Positions 26,830 through 35,852 are shown, counted from the stretch's first letter. The stretch: DNA of 64,000 nt from Thalassospira lucentensis MCCC 1A00383 = DSM 14000 (GCF_000421265.1 NZ_ATWN01000003.1:186001-250000), one strand, 5' to 3'. A program made the numbers and translations. Notes: a model not told the origin generated them from the sequence alone.

Positions 26830-28836
26830 ATGAACAATCAATCACAAATCGCGGCCGCAGCCGCCAAAGACCCTGAAAACTTCGCACTGGCCAACTGTCT
26901 GCGCGCCCTTGCCATTGATGCTGTGAACACGGCCAATTCCGGGCATCCGGGCGCCCCAATGGGCATGGCGGATGCGGCGACAATGCTCTTTCGCAAACAC
27001 CTGAAATTTGATGCGTCAGCACCCGACTGGCCGGATCGTGACCGGTTCATCCTGTCGAATGGCCATGCATCAATGCTGCTTTATGGGCTGCTGCATCTGA
27101 CGGGCTATGCCGACATGACTCTTGATCAGATACGCAATTTCCGTCAGTGGGGCTCCATCACAGCCGGCCATCCCGAATGGGGTCATGCAAAAGGGGTTGA
27201 AACCACGACCGGCCCCCTCGGACAGGGTCTTGCAACCGCCGTTGGCATGGCGCTGGCTGAACGTGCACTCGCCGCAGAATTTCCAGATCTTGTCGATCAC
27301 CGTACCTGGGTGATGCACGGCGACGGGTGCCTTCAGGAAGGCATCGGTCAGGAAGCAATTTCACTCGCGGGGCATCTTGGCCTTGGCAAGCTCAATCTGC
27401 TTTATGATGACAATGACATCACCATCGACGGCCCAACATCAATCTCATTTTCAGAAGATATCCCGGCTCGCTTAAAAGCATGCGGCTGGCACGTCATCAC
27501 GTGTGACGGACATGATGCAAAAGCCTTGGACGCAGCAATGACAGCAGCCAAAGCCGAAACCAAGCGCCCATCCCTCATTGCCATGAAAACGACAATCGGT
27601 TTTGGCTCTCCCAACCGTGCAGGCACCGCCAAGGCACATGGTGCCCCGCTTGGCGAAGAAGAAGGCGCACTTGCCAAGGCAAACTTGGGATGGGATTCCA
27701 CGCCCTTTGAAATCCCGACCCAGCTTGCCGCCAACTGGCATGCCATCGGCACACGCGGCACCGATGCCCGGATAGCCTGGGAAGCCAAACTGGCCGCGTC
27801 GGAGCATTCAGAAAGCTTTACCGCCCGCGTCGCAGGACATCTTCCAGAAACATACGAACGTGCAGTGGCAATGGCACGTGCCTGCCTTTTTGAAAAACCA
27901 CAGACGGTTGCAACCCGGAAAGCCTCACAAATCGCCCTTGAACACCTTACTGAAGCCATCCCCGCAATGATCGGTGGCAGTGCGGACCTCACCGGCTCAA
28001 ACCTGACCCGCGTCCCGGCTGTTGACGGCCAATTCACGGCCGAAAATCCCGGAAGGTATATTGGTTATGGGGTGCGTGAATTTGGCATGGCCGCCGCGAT
28101 GAACGGACTGGCATTGCATGGCGGGCTCAAGCCATATGGTGGTACCTTTCTAGTGTTTTCTGATTATGCCCGCAACGCCATCCGCCTTGCCTCCTTGATG
28201 GGACTTGGCGTGACATATGTCATGACACACGATTCCATCGGTCTTGGAGAGGACGGACCGACACACCAACCTGTTGAACATCTCGCATCTTTGCGCGCCA
28301 TTCCCAACCTCAACGTTTTCCGTCCGGCGGATGCGATCGAAACACTCGAAGCCTGGGACATTGCGGTAAGGTCAGAGGGCACGCCATCTCTGCTGGCACT
28401 CTCCCGTCAGGACGTACCGCAACTGCGCCAAGCCGGATCTGAAAACCTCACCCGGTGCGGTGCCTATATTATCCGCGAGTTTGGCAAGGAACGTGACATA
28501 ACACTTCTCGCCACCGGTACGGAGGTCTCACTGGCGGTTGAGGCCGCAGAGATTCTTCAAGCAGAAGGATACGCATCGGCGGTCGTCTCAATGCCGTGCT
28601 GGGAACTTTTCGACGCACAGCCCGAAACCTATCGCGAAGAAGTACTGGGCTCAGCACCACGCATCGCGGTTGAAGCTGCCTCAGCCTTTGGTTGGACACG
28701 CTATGTCGATCGCGAAGCAGATGTCATTGGCATGCCCGGTTTCGGTGCATCGGCCCCGGCTGAACGCCTTTACGCCGAGTTCGGCATCACCACCGAGGCA
28801 ATCGTCGCAAGAGCGAAAACAGTAATCGCAAAATAA
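26830..28836 (+). CDS. tkt: Transketolase
   Basis: 668 residues with the full transketolase architecture. The N-terminal thiamine-diphosphate domain has ANSGHPGAPMGMADAA, SNGHASMLLYGLLHLTGY, GPLGQGLATAVGMA and HGDGCLQEGIGQEA. The pyrimidine domain has YGVREFGMAAAMNG and DSIGLGEDGPTHQPVEHL; a C-terminal domain follows. It moves two-carbon units between sugar phosphates, linking erythrose-4-phosphate with xylulose-5-phosphate, fructose-6-phosphate and triose phosphate. The ATG at 26830 has AGAGGAGG. Divergent from the tpiA operon and last gene before the tRNA, so it belongs to the ery island and is probably additional to a housekeeping copy. Confidence 0.94.
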   Translation: MNNQSQIAAAAAKDPENFALANCLRALAIDAVNTANSGHPGAPMGMADAATMLFRKHLKFDASAPDWPDRDRFILSNGHASMLLYGLLHLTGYADMTLDQIRNFRQWGSITAGHPEWGHAKGVETTTGPLGQGLATAVGMALAERALAAEFPDLVDHRTWVMHGDGCLQEGIGQEAISLAGHLGLGKLNLLYDDNDITIDGPTSISFSEDIPARLKACGWHVITCDGHDAKALDAAMTAAKAETKRPSLIAMKTTIGFGSPNRAGTAKAHGAPLGEEEGALAKANLGWDSTPFEIPTQLAANWHAIGTRGTDARIAWEAKLAASEHSESFTARVAGHLPETYERAVAMARACLFEKPQTVATRKASQIALEHLTEAIPAMIGGSADLTGSNLTRVPAVDGQFTAENPGRYIGYGVREFGMAAAMNGLALHGGLKPYGGTFLVFSDYARNAIRLASLMGLGVTYVMTHDSIGLGEDGPTHQPVEHLASLRAIPNLNVFRPADAIETLEAWDIAVRSEGTPSLLALSRQDVPQLRQAGSENLTRCGAYIIREFGKERDITLLATGTEVSLAVEAAEILQAEGYASAVVSMPCWELFDAQPETYREEVLGSAPRIAVEAASAFGWTRYVDREADVIGMPGFGASAPAERLYAEFGITTEAIVARAKTVIAK

Positions 28837-28921
28837 CAACCTGCGGGTCCGGGACACTAACTCGGACCCACATTAAACCCCGTATAGGCGGAATGAGATT
28901 TTTTTGGCGCGATTATTAAAT

Positions 28922-28999
28922 CGCTGAAAGCAAGGAGAGAAGCGATGGTGCCCCCGGGGAGAATCGAACTCCCACTCTCAAAGAGAAACAGATTTTGAG
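28922..28999. repeat. Direct repeat, right copy (putative att site)
   Basis: 78 bp matching 12041-12117: 24 bp of 3' flank (CGCTGAAAGCAAGGAGA...) followed by the tRNA-Leu 3' half up to the anticodon loop. This copy is part of the intact tRNA gene. Confidence 0.75.
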
Positions 29000-29031
29000 T
29001 CTGCCGCGTCTACCAATTCCGCCACAGGGGC
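28946..29031 (-). tRNA. tRNA-Leu (anticodon CAA)
   Basis: The minus strand folds as a class II tRNA with encoded CCA. The acceptor stem GCCCCTG pairs with CGGGGGC; the D loop carries AATTGGTAGA; the anticodon arm is GCAGA-CTCAAAA-TCTGT, giving anticodon CAA (reads UUG). The long variable arm is CTCTTTGAGAG and the T arm GGGAGTTCGATTCTCCC. It marks the right edge of the putative erythritol island, with its 3' end facing the island. Confidence 0.95.
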
Positions 29032-29267
29032 AGGCTATATGGGTGCGTGCTGCACCCCCATCGACGGGCGGGATAATAGCTGTAATTTTCGTGGGGTCAA
29101 TGGGGGTTTATGCAAAAATGCAAGGATCCGGCCCACAATGAACTGCAGCGTTGCGATTAGGGGCAAAATACGCTTTGATCGGCGCGTCTTTTGCGGGTAC
29201 GAACCCGGCACATATCGAATTTCGATCAACTCATAAAACAACACTTAGATTAGAAGGCGCACCCGCC

Positions 29268-29855
29268 GTGCTTCGCAGCCTGTATGACTGGACCATGAAT
29301 CTTGCCGCCCACCGCCACGCGGGGTTGGCATTGTTTTTCATTGCTGCGATTGAAAGCTCGGTCTTTCCGATTCCACCCGATATTCTTTTGATCCCAATGA
29401 TCATTGCCGCACCGACCAAGGCATGGCGCTATGCGCTGATCTGTCTTGTCGGGTCGGTTCTTGGCGGGATGGTTGGCTATGGCATAGGCTACTTCCTGTT
29501 TGAAGCCGTAGGCCAACCCGTTCTTCAGCTTTATGGTTATGCCGCAAAGTTTGATCAATTCCGCGACTATTATAATGAATGGGGTGCCTGGGCGGTATTT
29601 ATCGCCGGTGTGACACCGTTCCCCTATAAAGTCATCACGATCCTGTCGGGGGTTACGGCCCTTGATCCTGTTGTCTTTACCGTTGCCTCGATCTTTGCGC
29701 GTGGATTGCGGTTCTTTGTCATTGCCGCCCTGATTTGGAAGTTCGGTCCGGCCATTCGCGATTTTATCGAACGGCGATTGGGCCTCCTTTTCACCATATT
29801 TGTTGTGGTTCTTATTGGTGGCTTTGCCGCGATCAAACTTGTGCCGCATGGTTAA
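29268..29855 (+). CDS. YqaA/DedA-like (VTT domain) inner-membrane protein
   Basis: 195 residues with about five hydrophobic segments and the VTT/SNARE-associated signature: ESSVFPIPPDILLIPM, GSVLGGMVGYGIGY, GVTPFPYKVITILSGV. The family includes YqaA and DedA, linked to membrane homeostasis and lipid-carrier flipping. The GTG at 29268 (MLRSLYDW) was chosen because AGAAGG lies upstream and the family begins here; the open frame extends upstream without conserved sequence. Followed after 48 bp by dsbB, probably in one transcript. Confidence 0.85.
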   Translation: MLRSLYDWTMNLAAHRHAGLALFFIAAIESSVFPIPPDILLIPMIIAAPTKAWRYALICLVGSVLGGMVGYGIGYFLFEAVGQPVLQLYGYAAKFDQFRDYYNEWGAWAVFIAGVTPFPYKVITILSGVTALDPVVFTVASIFARGLRFFVIAALIWKFGPAIRDFIERRLGLLFTIFVVVLIGGFAAIKLVPHG

Positions 29856-29903
29856 GGCCGTCCCCGCCCAAAACAGCATCCACGCAATACGGACATCTTG
29901 ATA

Positions 29904-30407
29904 ATGAAACAGCACCGTACCCGCACAATTTCAGCCTTTCCACTGATCGCACTTTTTCTGGTATCGGTTGGCAGCCTTGGCTTTGCCTTTTATGCGCAAT
30001 ATGTCCAGAAGCTTCTGCCGTGCGTTTTATGCCTGTATCAGCGCATGCCATTTTATGGTGTCGCGGGACTTTCGGTTATTGCGTTATTGCTGCTGCGCTT
30101 TCCGGCTGCCGCGCGGTTTATTGTTTATCTGTGTGGCATTACGTTTGCAGTCGGCACCGCAATTGCGTTTTATCACGTCGGCGTACAAGAACTTTGGTGG
30201 CAGGGACCAGCAATGTGCGGCGGCGTTGAAAGTGGTGCCAGCTCAGTTGCCGACCTTAAGGCGCAACTCATGGCGCAGCCGATTATCCGCTGTGACAAGA
30301 TCGACTGGAAACTGTTTGGTATCACCATGCCAACGGTCAATTTGTTCTTTTCTGCGGCATTGACGGTCTTTTGCCTGATCTCACCATCACGCTGGATGAA
30401 GAAATAA
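29904..30407 (+). CDS. dsbB: DsbB-family disulfide bond formation protein
   Basis: 167 residues with four membrane helices. It has both DsbB cysteine pairs: CVLC after the first helix (near residue 37) and Cys in AMCGG plus IIRCD in the second periplasmic loop. It re-oxidises DsbA-type thiol oxidases and passes electrons to quinone. The ATG at 29904 is preferred to a TTG two codons earlier. A strong terminator follows. Confidence 0.92.
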   Translation: MKQHRTRTISAFPLIALFLVSVGSLGFAFYAQYVQKLLPCVLCLYQRMPFYGVAGLSVIALLLLRFPAAARFIVYLCGITFAVGTAIAFYHVGVQELWWQGPAMCGGVESGASSVADLKAQLMAQPIIRCDKIDWKLFGITMPTVNLFFSAALTVFCLISPSRWMKK

Positions 30408-30454
30408 ACCATACAAAATCACACCTTTGATGTGATAGCGGTTTACGCACAGTC

Positions 30455-30486
30455 AAAACCCGCCTGACACCTCAGGCGGGTTTTTT
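30455..30486 (+). terminator. Rho-independent terminator after dsbB
   Basis: AAAACCCGCCTGA pairs with TCAGGCGGGTTTT, followed by a T-run; about 50 bp after the dsbB stop. Confidence 0.92.
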
Positions 30487-30545
30487 CACAACACCACACA
30501 CCTAAAAAGCGAACAATACCGCGCAAAATGAACAAATACTCGATT

Positions 30546-30564
30546 GATAATGCGAATTGTTATT
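30546..30564. promoter_or_regulatory. Fur-box-like site
   Basis: GATAATGCGAATTGTTATT resembles the Fur consensus GATAATGATAATCATTATC at 14 of 19 positions by my alignment. It lies about 100 bp upstream of the AraC gene and fits iron control of the siderophore-uptake pair. Confidence 0.5.
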
Positions 30565-30661
30565 GTTTGCGGGATATTCCCGGTTATATTCAGTCAGCGA
30601 TTCTTGGCGATTCCGCACGAGATTTTTTTTACACCACACGGACCAGCTTGAATTGACCGAC

Positions 30662-31549
30662 ATGACATTCCATCCACACATGACCAGCCAGATCGAAGGT
30701 ATTTCCCTTCGTGATGATCTGCGTTTCCGTCGCTGGAATGCAGCCATTACCGATCTATGGCATGTCGAATGTGAACAGGAAGCTGGCGGGACATACGTTT
30801 CGCAAGCCCCGCGTCTGGTTGCCTTTCTTGACTGTGTTGGCGACGCCCGCGTTCAGGTCAAGACTGCGGGTAATGAACTTCGTCAGGATCAGCATGGTCA
30901 GGGATGCCTGTCCTATATTCCGGCGGGCATGGAAGTTTCTTCTGAAATTCTCGGCAAATGCCGGCTACGTCATCTTGATCTCCATCTTGATATCGACGCG
31001 ATTGAAACCAGTCTTGGCACAACGGTTGATCGTACCGCACTGGAAACCCCGCGCATCGGGTTTTGCGACCCGCGCATCAATGCATTGGTCCGGCTGATTG
31101 CCGATGATCTTGAAAACGGCATGTCCGGGCCGCAGATTTACGGCGACGGGCTTGTAACCGCCCTGACCGCTGCCTTGCTTGAACCGCGCAAGCCCGAGAC
31201 CTTACCGCGCAAACGCGGCAAACTTGCCCCGCATCACTTGCGCAAATCGGTTGCCTATATTGAACAAAATTGCGGTCGCACCATCCGTCTGGATGAACTT
31301 GCCCAGTTGACCGGGCTTTCCCAGTCCTATTTTTGCTCGGCATTTCGCGCCTCAACCGGCATGCCACCACAGCAATGGCAGATGAAGGCACGGGTCGAAC
31401 GTGCCATGGACCTTCTAAGCCAGAGCAGCACATCGCTTGCCAATGTTGCCGCCAGCGTCGGCTTTGCTGACCAAGCCCACCTCACCCGTGTTTTCCGCCG
31501 GGTCGTCGGAACCACCCCCGGTGCATGGCGCAAAGAAACCGCCGCCTGA
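30662..31549 (+). CDS. AraC-family regulator of siderophore uptake
   Basis: 295 residues. The N-terminal 175 form a ligand-binding region without an identified domain. The C-terminal AraC/XylS double HTH includes RTIRLDELAQLTGLSQSYFCSAFRASTGMPPQQW and SLANVAASVGFADQAHLTRVFRRVVGTTPGAWR. It sits upstream of and in line with a TonB-dependent siderophore receptor, a common pairing in which the regulator senses the ferri-siderophore and activates the receptor gene. The ATG at 30662 (MTFHPHMTSQ) was chosen; the frame upstream covers the Fur-like site and has no conserved sequence. A second ATG six codons later is possible. Confidence 0.88.
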   Translation: MTFHPHMTSQIEGISLRDDLRFRRWNAAITDLWHVECEQEAGGTYVSQAPRLVAFLDCVGDARVQVKTAGNELRQDQHGQGCLSYIPAGMEVSSEILGKCRLRHLDLHLDIDAIETSLGTTVDRTALETPRIGFCDPRINALVRLIADDLENGMSGPQIYGDGLVTALTAALLEPRKPETLPRKRGKLAPHHLRKSVAYIEQNCGRTIRLDELAQLTGLSQSYFCSAFRASTGMPPQQWQMKARVERAMDLLSQSSTSLANVAASVGFADQAHLTRVFRRVVGTTPGAWRKETAA

Positions 31550-31565
31550 AATTAAACCAAAATTC

Positions 31566-31593
31566 GTTCAATACACCCAAATCCAGTTCAATA
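31566..31593. promoter_or_regulatory. Direct repeat, candidate AraC operator
   Basis: GTTCAATA occurs at 31566 and 31586, 20 bp apart (about two helical turns), between the AraC gene and the receptor gene. Direct half-sites with this spacing are typical of AraC-type activators. Confidence 0.4.
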
Positions 31594-31698
31594 TTCACAA
31601 CCCTCTGACGTGATATCGAAAGGCCATCATGGAAGATGGCCCGCAGGTTCCCGCCAAGCTGGTCGTCGTAAAAGACAACCGACACAGGGAATTGCCAA

Positions 31699-33873
31699 AT
31701 GCGTTTTACACGACAGAAACTGTCGACGACTCTTTTGCTTGGTACAGCAGTCGCACTGGTGTTTGCTGCTCCCGATTTTGCGCGGGCGCAATCAAGTGAT
31801 GAAGCTTCACAACAGGACGTCACCCTTGATGCTCTGGTCATTGAAACTGAAAGCTACAACGCCAAAGCGCCCGTAGAAGGTTACGTTGCCAAACAGTCAA
31901 GCACCGGCTCAAAAACCTACACACCCATAGAAGAAATTCCGCAGTCAGTATCCGTAATTGGCCGTGAGGAAATGGAGAACCGCGGTGTGGATAAGGTTGA
32001 CGAGGCGCTACGCTACACAGCGGGCGTTTTCAGTCAGCCATATGGCTCTGATACAGACACCAACTGGATCTACATTCGCGGCTTCGATGCAACACAAACA
32101 GGCACCTACCTCGACGGGTTGCAAAATTACGCTTATGGCTTTGGCGCATTCATGATCGAGGATTACAACCTTGAGCGTATTGAGGTTTTGCGTGGTGCAG
32201 CTTCTGTCCTCTATGGGGGAACAAACCCCGGTGGGATGGTTAATTATGTCAGCAAGCGCCCGACCGATGAGCCGTTACATAGACTTGAACTATCGGTAAC
32301 CGACACTGGAAAGTTAGGCACTGGTGTCGATATCAGTGAACGGCTCAGCAACGACGCCGCCTATCGGGTAACAGGTCAGTTTACCAATGGCGAAGAACAA
32401 GTTGACGAGAATGAGGGATTTCAGGGCTCAATCGCGCCGACTTTCCTCTGGACCCCAAATGACGATACCAGCCTAACCCTGCTCAGCAGTTTCACCTTTG
32501 TCGATGGCCAGCATAATGGTGGCCTTGGCTTCCTGCCCTACAATGGCACTGTGGTGGATGCGCCCTACGGCAAAATTGACCCTGACATCAACTTTACAGA
32601 ACCAAACCTCGATAAAGATATGCGTCGTCAGGCCATGGTGGGCTACGAACTTGAACACGACATCAATGATGATCTCACCTTCCGCCAGAACGCACGTGTA
32701 GGCCACATCGACATTCACGAAATCTATTACTATCCCAGCGGATACGCCGTTGGCGGCTCTGCCCCAAGCGGTAGCAACTACGATCTTGATCGCTGGGGCT
32801 TTGAACACCGAACCGAAATGACCACGATCGGTCTGGACAACCAACTCGAACAGAAGTTTTCCACCGCCAACCTGGATCACACCCTATTGGGTGGCATCGA
32901 TATGAAACGGTTCGACATGAGCCGAAAAGAATCATCTGGCGCCGGTACCGATATTGATCCGCTCAATCCGGTTCATGGCACCTCGCAGGTTGCACGTAGC
33001 GCCTATCTGGATCAGGACATTGTCATGAACCAAATAGGGCTTTATGCACAAGACCAGATAAGATTTGGCGATGGATGGATTACAACACTGAACGGGCGCT
33101 ATGACTACATTTCTACCGATGCTGACGACCCCATTTCGACTTACAACAACTACAGTGAGTCCGAGGGAGAGTGGAGCGGTCGGGCTGGCATTGCTTATAT
33201 CTTCAACTCGGGCCTGACCCCATATGTCAGCGCAGCAACCTTCTTCAACCCGGTTCTGGGATCAAGTGCCAATGGTGTGTATCGCCCCGAAACAGGCGAA
33301 CAATATGAGGCTGGCTTGAAGTATGTTCCGCAGAACTTTGATGGCCTGTTCACCGTTGCGGCATTCGATCTAACACGACAAAACGTAATCACAGGTACGT
33401 TCCAGAATGAACGCCAACTGGGCGAAGTACATTCACAGGGGATTGAGCTTGAGGCCAAAGCCAATCTAACCAAAGAACTCCGCCTGACTGCAAGTGCAAC
33501 TGCGTACGACCTCGAAATCACCGAAGAAGAAGATCGGAGCCTTATCGGCAAACAGCCAGTGACTGTTCCAACAGAAATGGCAAGCCTGAGCCTCGACTAT
33601 ACCTTTAGCAAAGGTACCCTTGAGGGACTTCGCCTGATTGGTGGCGCTCGTTATCAAGGAGCATCCTATGCTGACGAGAGCAACGAGAACGAAGTACCCT
33701 CAGCCACGGTGTTTGATGCCGGGATCGGTTATGGTCTTGAGGACCAATGGGACCTCAGCTTGAACGTCTCCAACCTTCTCGACAAAGAATATGTCGCAGG
33801 CTGCAGTTCGATAACCGCTTGTGGATATGCTGAAGGACGTAGTGCTCTTCTGAAGTTGACTGTGAACTGGTAA
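31699..33873 (+). CDS. TonB-dependent siderophore receptor
   Basis: 724 residues. A signal peptide ends near FARAQ (about residue 31). A TonB-box-like stretch and plug domain follow (TPIEEIPQSVSVIGREEMENRG, YIRGFDATQTGTYLDG, ERIEVLRGAASVLYGGTNPGGMVNYVSKRP), then a 22-strand beta-barrel ending in LLKLTVNW, with the expected C-terminal aromatic residue. It belongs to the ferric-siderophore receptor group (FhuA/FpvA-like, TIGR01783 type). No N-terminal secretin/STN signalling domain is visible, so regulation would come from the AraC protein upstream rather than a sigma/anti-sigma pair. The siderophore is unknown. Confidence 0.93.
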   Translation: MRFTRQKLSTTLLLGTAVALVFAAPDFARAQSSDEASQQDVTLDALVIETESYNAKAPVEGYVAKQSSTGSKTYTPIEEIPQSVSVIGREEMENRGVDKVDEALRYTAGVFSQPYGSDTDTNWIYIRGFDATQTGTYLDGLQNYAYGFGAFMIEDYNLERIEVLRGAASVLYGGTNPGGMVNYVSKRPTDEPLHRLELSVTDTGKLGTGVDISERLSNDAAYRVTGQFTNGEEQVDENEGFQGSIAPTFLWTPNDDTSLTLLSSFTFVDGQHNGGLGFLPYNGTVVDAPYGKIDPDINFTEPNLDKDMRRQAMVGYELEHDINDDLTFRQNARVGHIDIHEIYYYPSGYAVGGSAPSGSNYDLDRWGFEHRTEMTTIGLDNQLEQKFSTANLDHTLLGGIDMKRFDMSRKESSGAGTDIDPLNPVHGTSQVARSAYLDQDIVMNQIGLYAQDQIRFGDGWITTLNGRYDYISTDADDPISTYNNYSESEGEWSGRAGIAYIFNSGLTPYVSAATFFNPVLGSSANGVYRPETGEQYEAGLKYVPQNFDGLFTVAAFDLTRQNVITGTFQNERQLGEVHSQGIELEAKANLTKELRLTASATAYDLEITEEEDRSLIGKQPVTVPTEMASLSLDYTFSKGTLEGLRLIGGARYQGASYADESNENEVPSATVFDAGIGYGLEDQWDLSLNVSNLLDKEYVAGCSSITACGYAEGRSALLKLTVNW

Positions 33874-33903
33874 TCGCAGCATAGATCACAGCTACGACCA
33901 TTT

Positions 33904-33938
33904 AAAAAGCCGACGGAGCATATTCCGTCGGCTTTTTT
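33904..33938 (+). terminator. Rho-independent terminator after the siderophore receptor
   Basis: AAAAAGCCGACGGA pairs with TCCGTCGGCTTTTT, with a T-run; it also lies just past the HNH gene stop on the other strand, so it may serve both. Confidence 0.92.
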
Positions 33939-33960
33939 GTTTCACGCGACACCACACAGC

Positions 33961-34527
33961 TTAGAAATCGTAGTCCAGCTCGGTATCCCAGTATAAAAAA
34001 TCCCGCCAACTTTCATGAAGATAGTTTGGCGGGAAACGGCGTCCTGTATGCTGGAGTTCGTGCATCGTGGGCTGTCCCGGCGTCCTGCGAAGCCGAAGTC
34101 CCGCCTCGCGCACCGATCGACTGCCCTTAAACAGGTTACATGTCGAACAGGCCGTGACGATGTTTTCCCAGTTGGTACGTCCCCCACGTGACCGCGGAAT
34201 GACATGATCAAATGTCAGCTCATTGGTCGGCAGACGATCGTTGCAGTACTGACAGGAAAACTGATCACGTAAGAACACGTTAAACCGTGTGAAGGCAGGG
34301 CTACTTTTAAGCGGAACATATTCCTTGAGCGAGATAACGCTGGGAAGCTTCATTGTGAAGGATGGCGAATGAACTTCGCGATCATATTCCGAGAGAACAT
34401 TAACGCGATCAAGAAAGACCGCCTTGAGCGTATCCTGCCAGGACCATAGAGACAGCGGGAAGTAACTCAACGGCCGGAAATCGGCGTTGAGCACAAGTGC
34501 AGGACACACATTGGGCGATAAATGCAT
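33961..34527 (-). CDS. HNH endonuclease family protein
   Basis: 188 residues. The HNH core is FSCQYCNDRLPTNELTFDHVIPRSRGGRTNWENIVTACSTCNLFKGSR, with two CxxC zinc pairs, the DH dyad and the conserved Asn. Housekeeping HNH proteins of this type (starting with PALVLNADFRPLSYFPLSLWSW) are widespread in alphaproteobacteria; their role is not well defined, and there is no sign of a restriction, toxin or intron context here. About 376 bp upstream (34528-34903) hold only the L28 terminator. Confidence 0.88.
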   Translation of the reverse strand: MHLSPNVCPALVLNADFRPLSYFPLSLWSWQDTLKAVFLDRVNVLSEYDREVHSPSFTMKLPSVISLKEYVPLKSSPAFTRFNVFLRDQFSCQYCNDRLPTNELTFDHVIPRSRGGRTNWENIVTACSTCNLFKGSRSVREAGLRLRRTPGQPTMHELQHTGRRFPPNYLHESWRDFLYWDTELDYDF

Positions 34528-34840
34528 ACCATTCGCTCCACCGTGTTTACCGAGTCGCTTCCTTGTATTTAGCAGGTTCGGGAATCTTGGAAGATGAAGA
34601 TATCGTGACGTTCCACAACCTAACGCGACGCGGCCACATAAACCACTGATAGAGCAAAGTATAAACCAATTTTACAAAAGCGCAAAGACCGTGTTCCGCC
34701 GAGTCGCATTTACGTGTTCGCACACCGGTTCAAGCCAAGAAAAGCCAGGCGACAGCACGGATATCGCAGCCACAAAAAAGCCGCCCATCCATGATGGTGC
34801 GGCAATTCATGCAGCTTAAAACCAAGCCAAATATATTCAG

Positions 34841-34874
34841 AAAAAACGAAGGGCCCGCCAGAAGCGAGCCCTCG
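34841..34874 (-). terminator. Terminator of rpmB
   Basis: Read on the minus strand, GAGGGCTCGC pairs with GGCGGGCCCTTC and is followed by TTTTTT; about 30 bp after the rpmB stop. Confidence 0.75.
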
Positions 34875-34903
34875 TAAAATCTGTGCGTAAAGCAGAAGCC
34901 TGA

Positions 34904-35197
34904 TTAGGCAGCTTTTGCTTCAACAGCTTTGGCAACCTGGCGTTTGATTTTCACCAAATCAGCCGGAAGCTTTGCATTTGCAGTGCTGAGCAAAAACGCA
35001 TCCAGACCACCACGTTTTTCGATGGTGCGGACAGCATTGGTGGTCAGACGCATACGCACCGAACGACCGAGCGACTCGCTAAGCAGCGAAGTCGGCTGCA
35101 GGTTCGGGAGGAAACGACGTTTGGTACGATTGTGGGCGTGGCTCACATTCATGCCGACCAAAACGCCTTTGCCGGATACCGGGCAGCGACGTGCCAT
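34904..35197 (-). CDS. rpmB: 50S ribosomal protein L28
   Basis: 97 residues, the alphaproteobacterial length. The L28 signature MARRCPVSGKGVLVGMNVSHAHNRTKRRFLPNL is at the N-terminus, with LRLTTNAVRTIEKRGGLDAFLL in the middle. The ATG at 35197 has AGGAG seven bases upstream; the frame continues to 35248 without conserved sequence. Monocistronic with its own terminator. The 436 bp upstream to 35633 contain no clear gene. Confidence 0.96.
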   Translation of the reverse strand: MARRCPVSGKGVLVGMNVSHAHNRTKRRFLPNLQPTSLLSESLGRSVRMRLTTNAVRTIEKRGGLDAFLLSTANAKLPADLVKIKRQVAKAVEAKAA

Positions 35198-35633
35198 GAC
35201 CTGATCTCCTGGTCTATAAATTCGCAAAAGGACGCTTGGCCTGAACACGCAGGCCCGCGCTTGGAGCCGGGTTATTACCGCCTCTGACCAATGCCGTCAA
35301 GCCTTCATCAACGCAATAACGCGACAAAAACGCCTATCTGGTGTGTTTTGCCACCAATTTTGGGTATGGGCCGTATTTTCCCCAACTCAACCGCAAGGAA
35401 TCAGCCTCTTTTCAAACCAGCGCGACAATATCACAGCCATGTTTTTAGGGGAAATCGACCAAATTCAACGCCCGCATATGCCGATTCTCCCGCCAGAGAG
35501 CATATATATAAAGTCAGACATCGCAGTTCGCCGGGCCCGACTGGAAATTGACACGGATCAAAGTAACGACGCGTATGTGCTGATAGCTTTATCCTCACAG
35601 AATTCAGGATTATCTTTCAAAGCAAGGTGCGAA

Positions 35634-35822
35634 ATGAAAACAGATAGCAATGTGTCCCTTCCCCTTTTGGGAATTCTGCTGGTCGCGGTTATCGGGCTGG
35701 TCTTGTATCTGGTTGGCTTTGTTCTGGCCCATTTCGGCATACCGATCGCATCGGCCTGGATTTATGTCGCACTGGCACTCGTGCCCGTTGCCTTCGTCGT
35801 CCTGTTTGACTTCAGCCGCTAG
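35634..35822 (+). CDS. Small two-helix membrane protein, hypothetical
   Basis: 62 residues: a short polar N-terminus (MKTDSNVS), two hydrophobic helices (PLLGILLVAVIGLVLYLVGF and IYVALALVPVAFVVLFDF), and FSR at the end. AAGG precedes the ATG and a strong terminator follows, supporting a real gene. The open frame extends upstream to 35343 but that part looks non-coding. No family recognised. Confidence 0.6.
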   Translation: MKTDSNVSLPLLGILLVAVIGLVLYLVGFVLAHFGIPIASAWIYVALALVPVAFVVLFDFSR

Positions 35823-35852
35823 TACCGCGCACCTGGTTGCACGATAAGAAAC

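Noticed and set aside
28845-28868. GGGTCCG/CGGACCC hairpin after tkt as a terminator
   Set aside because: A 7-bp stem exists but no T-run follows, so I could not call a terminator with confidence.
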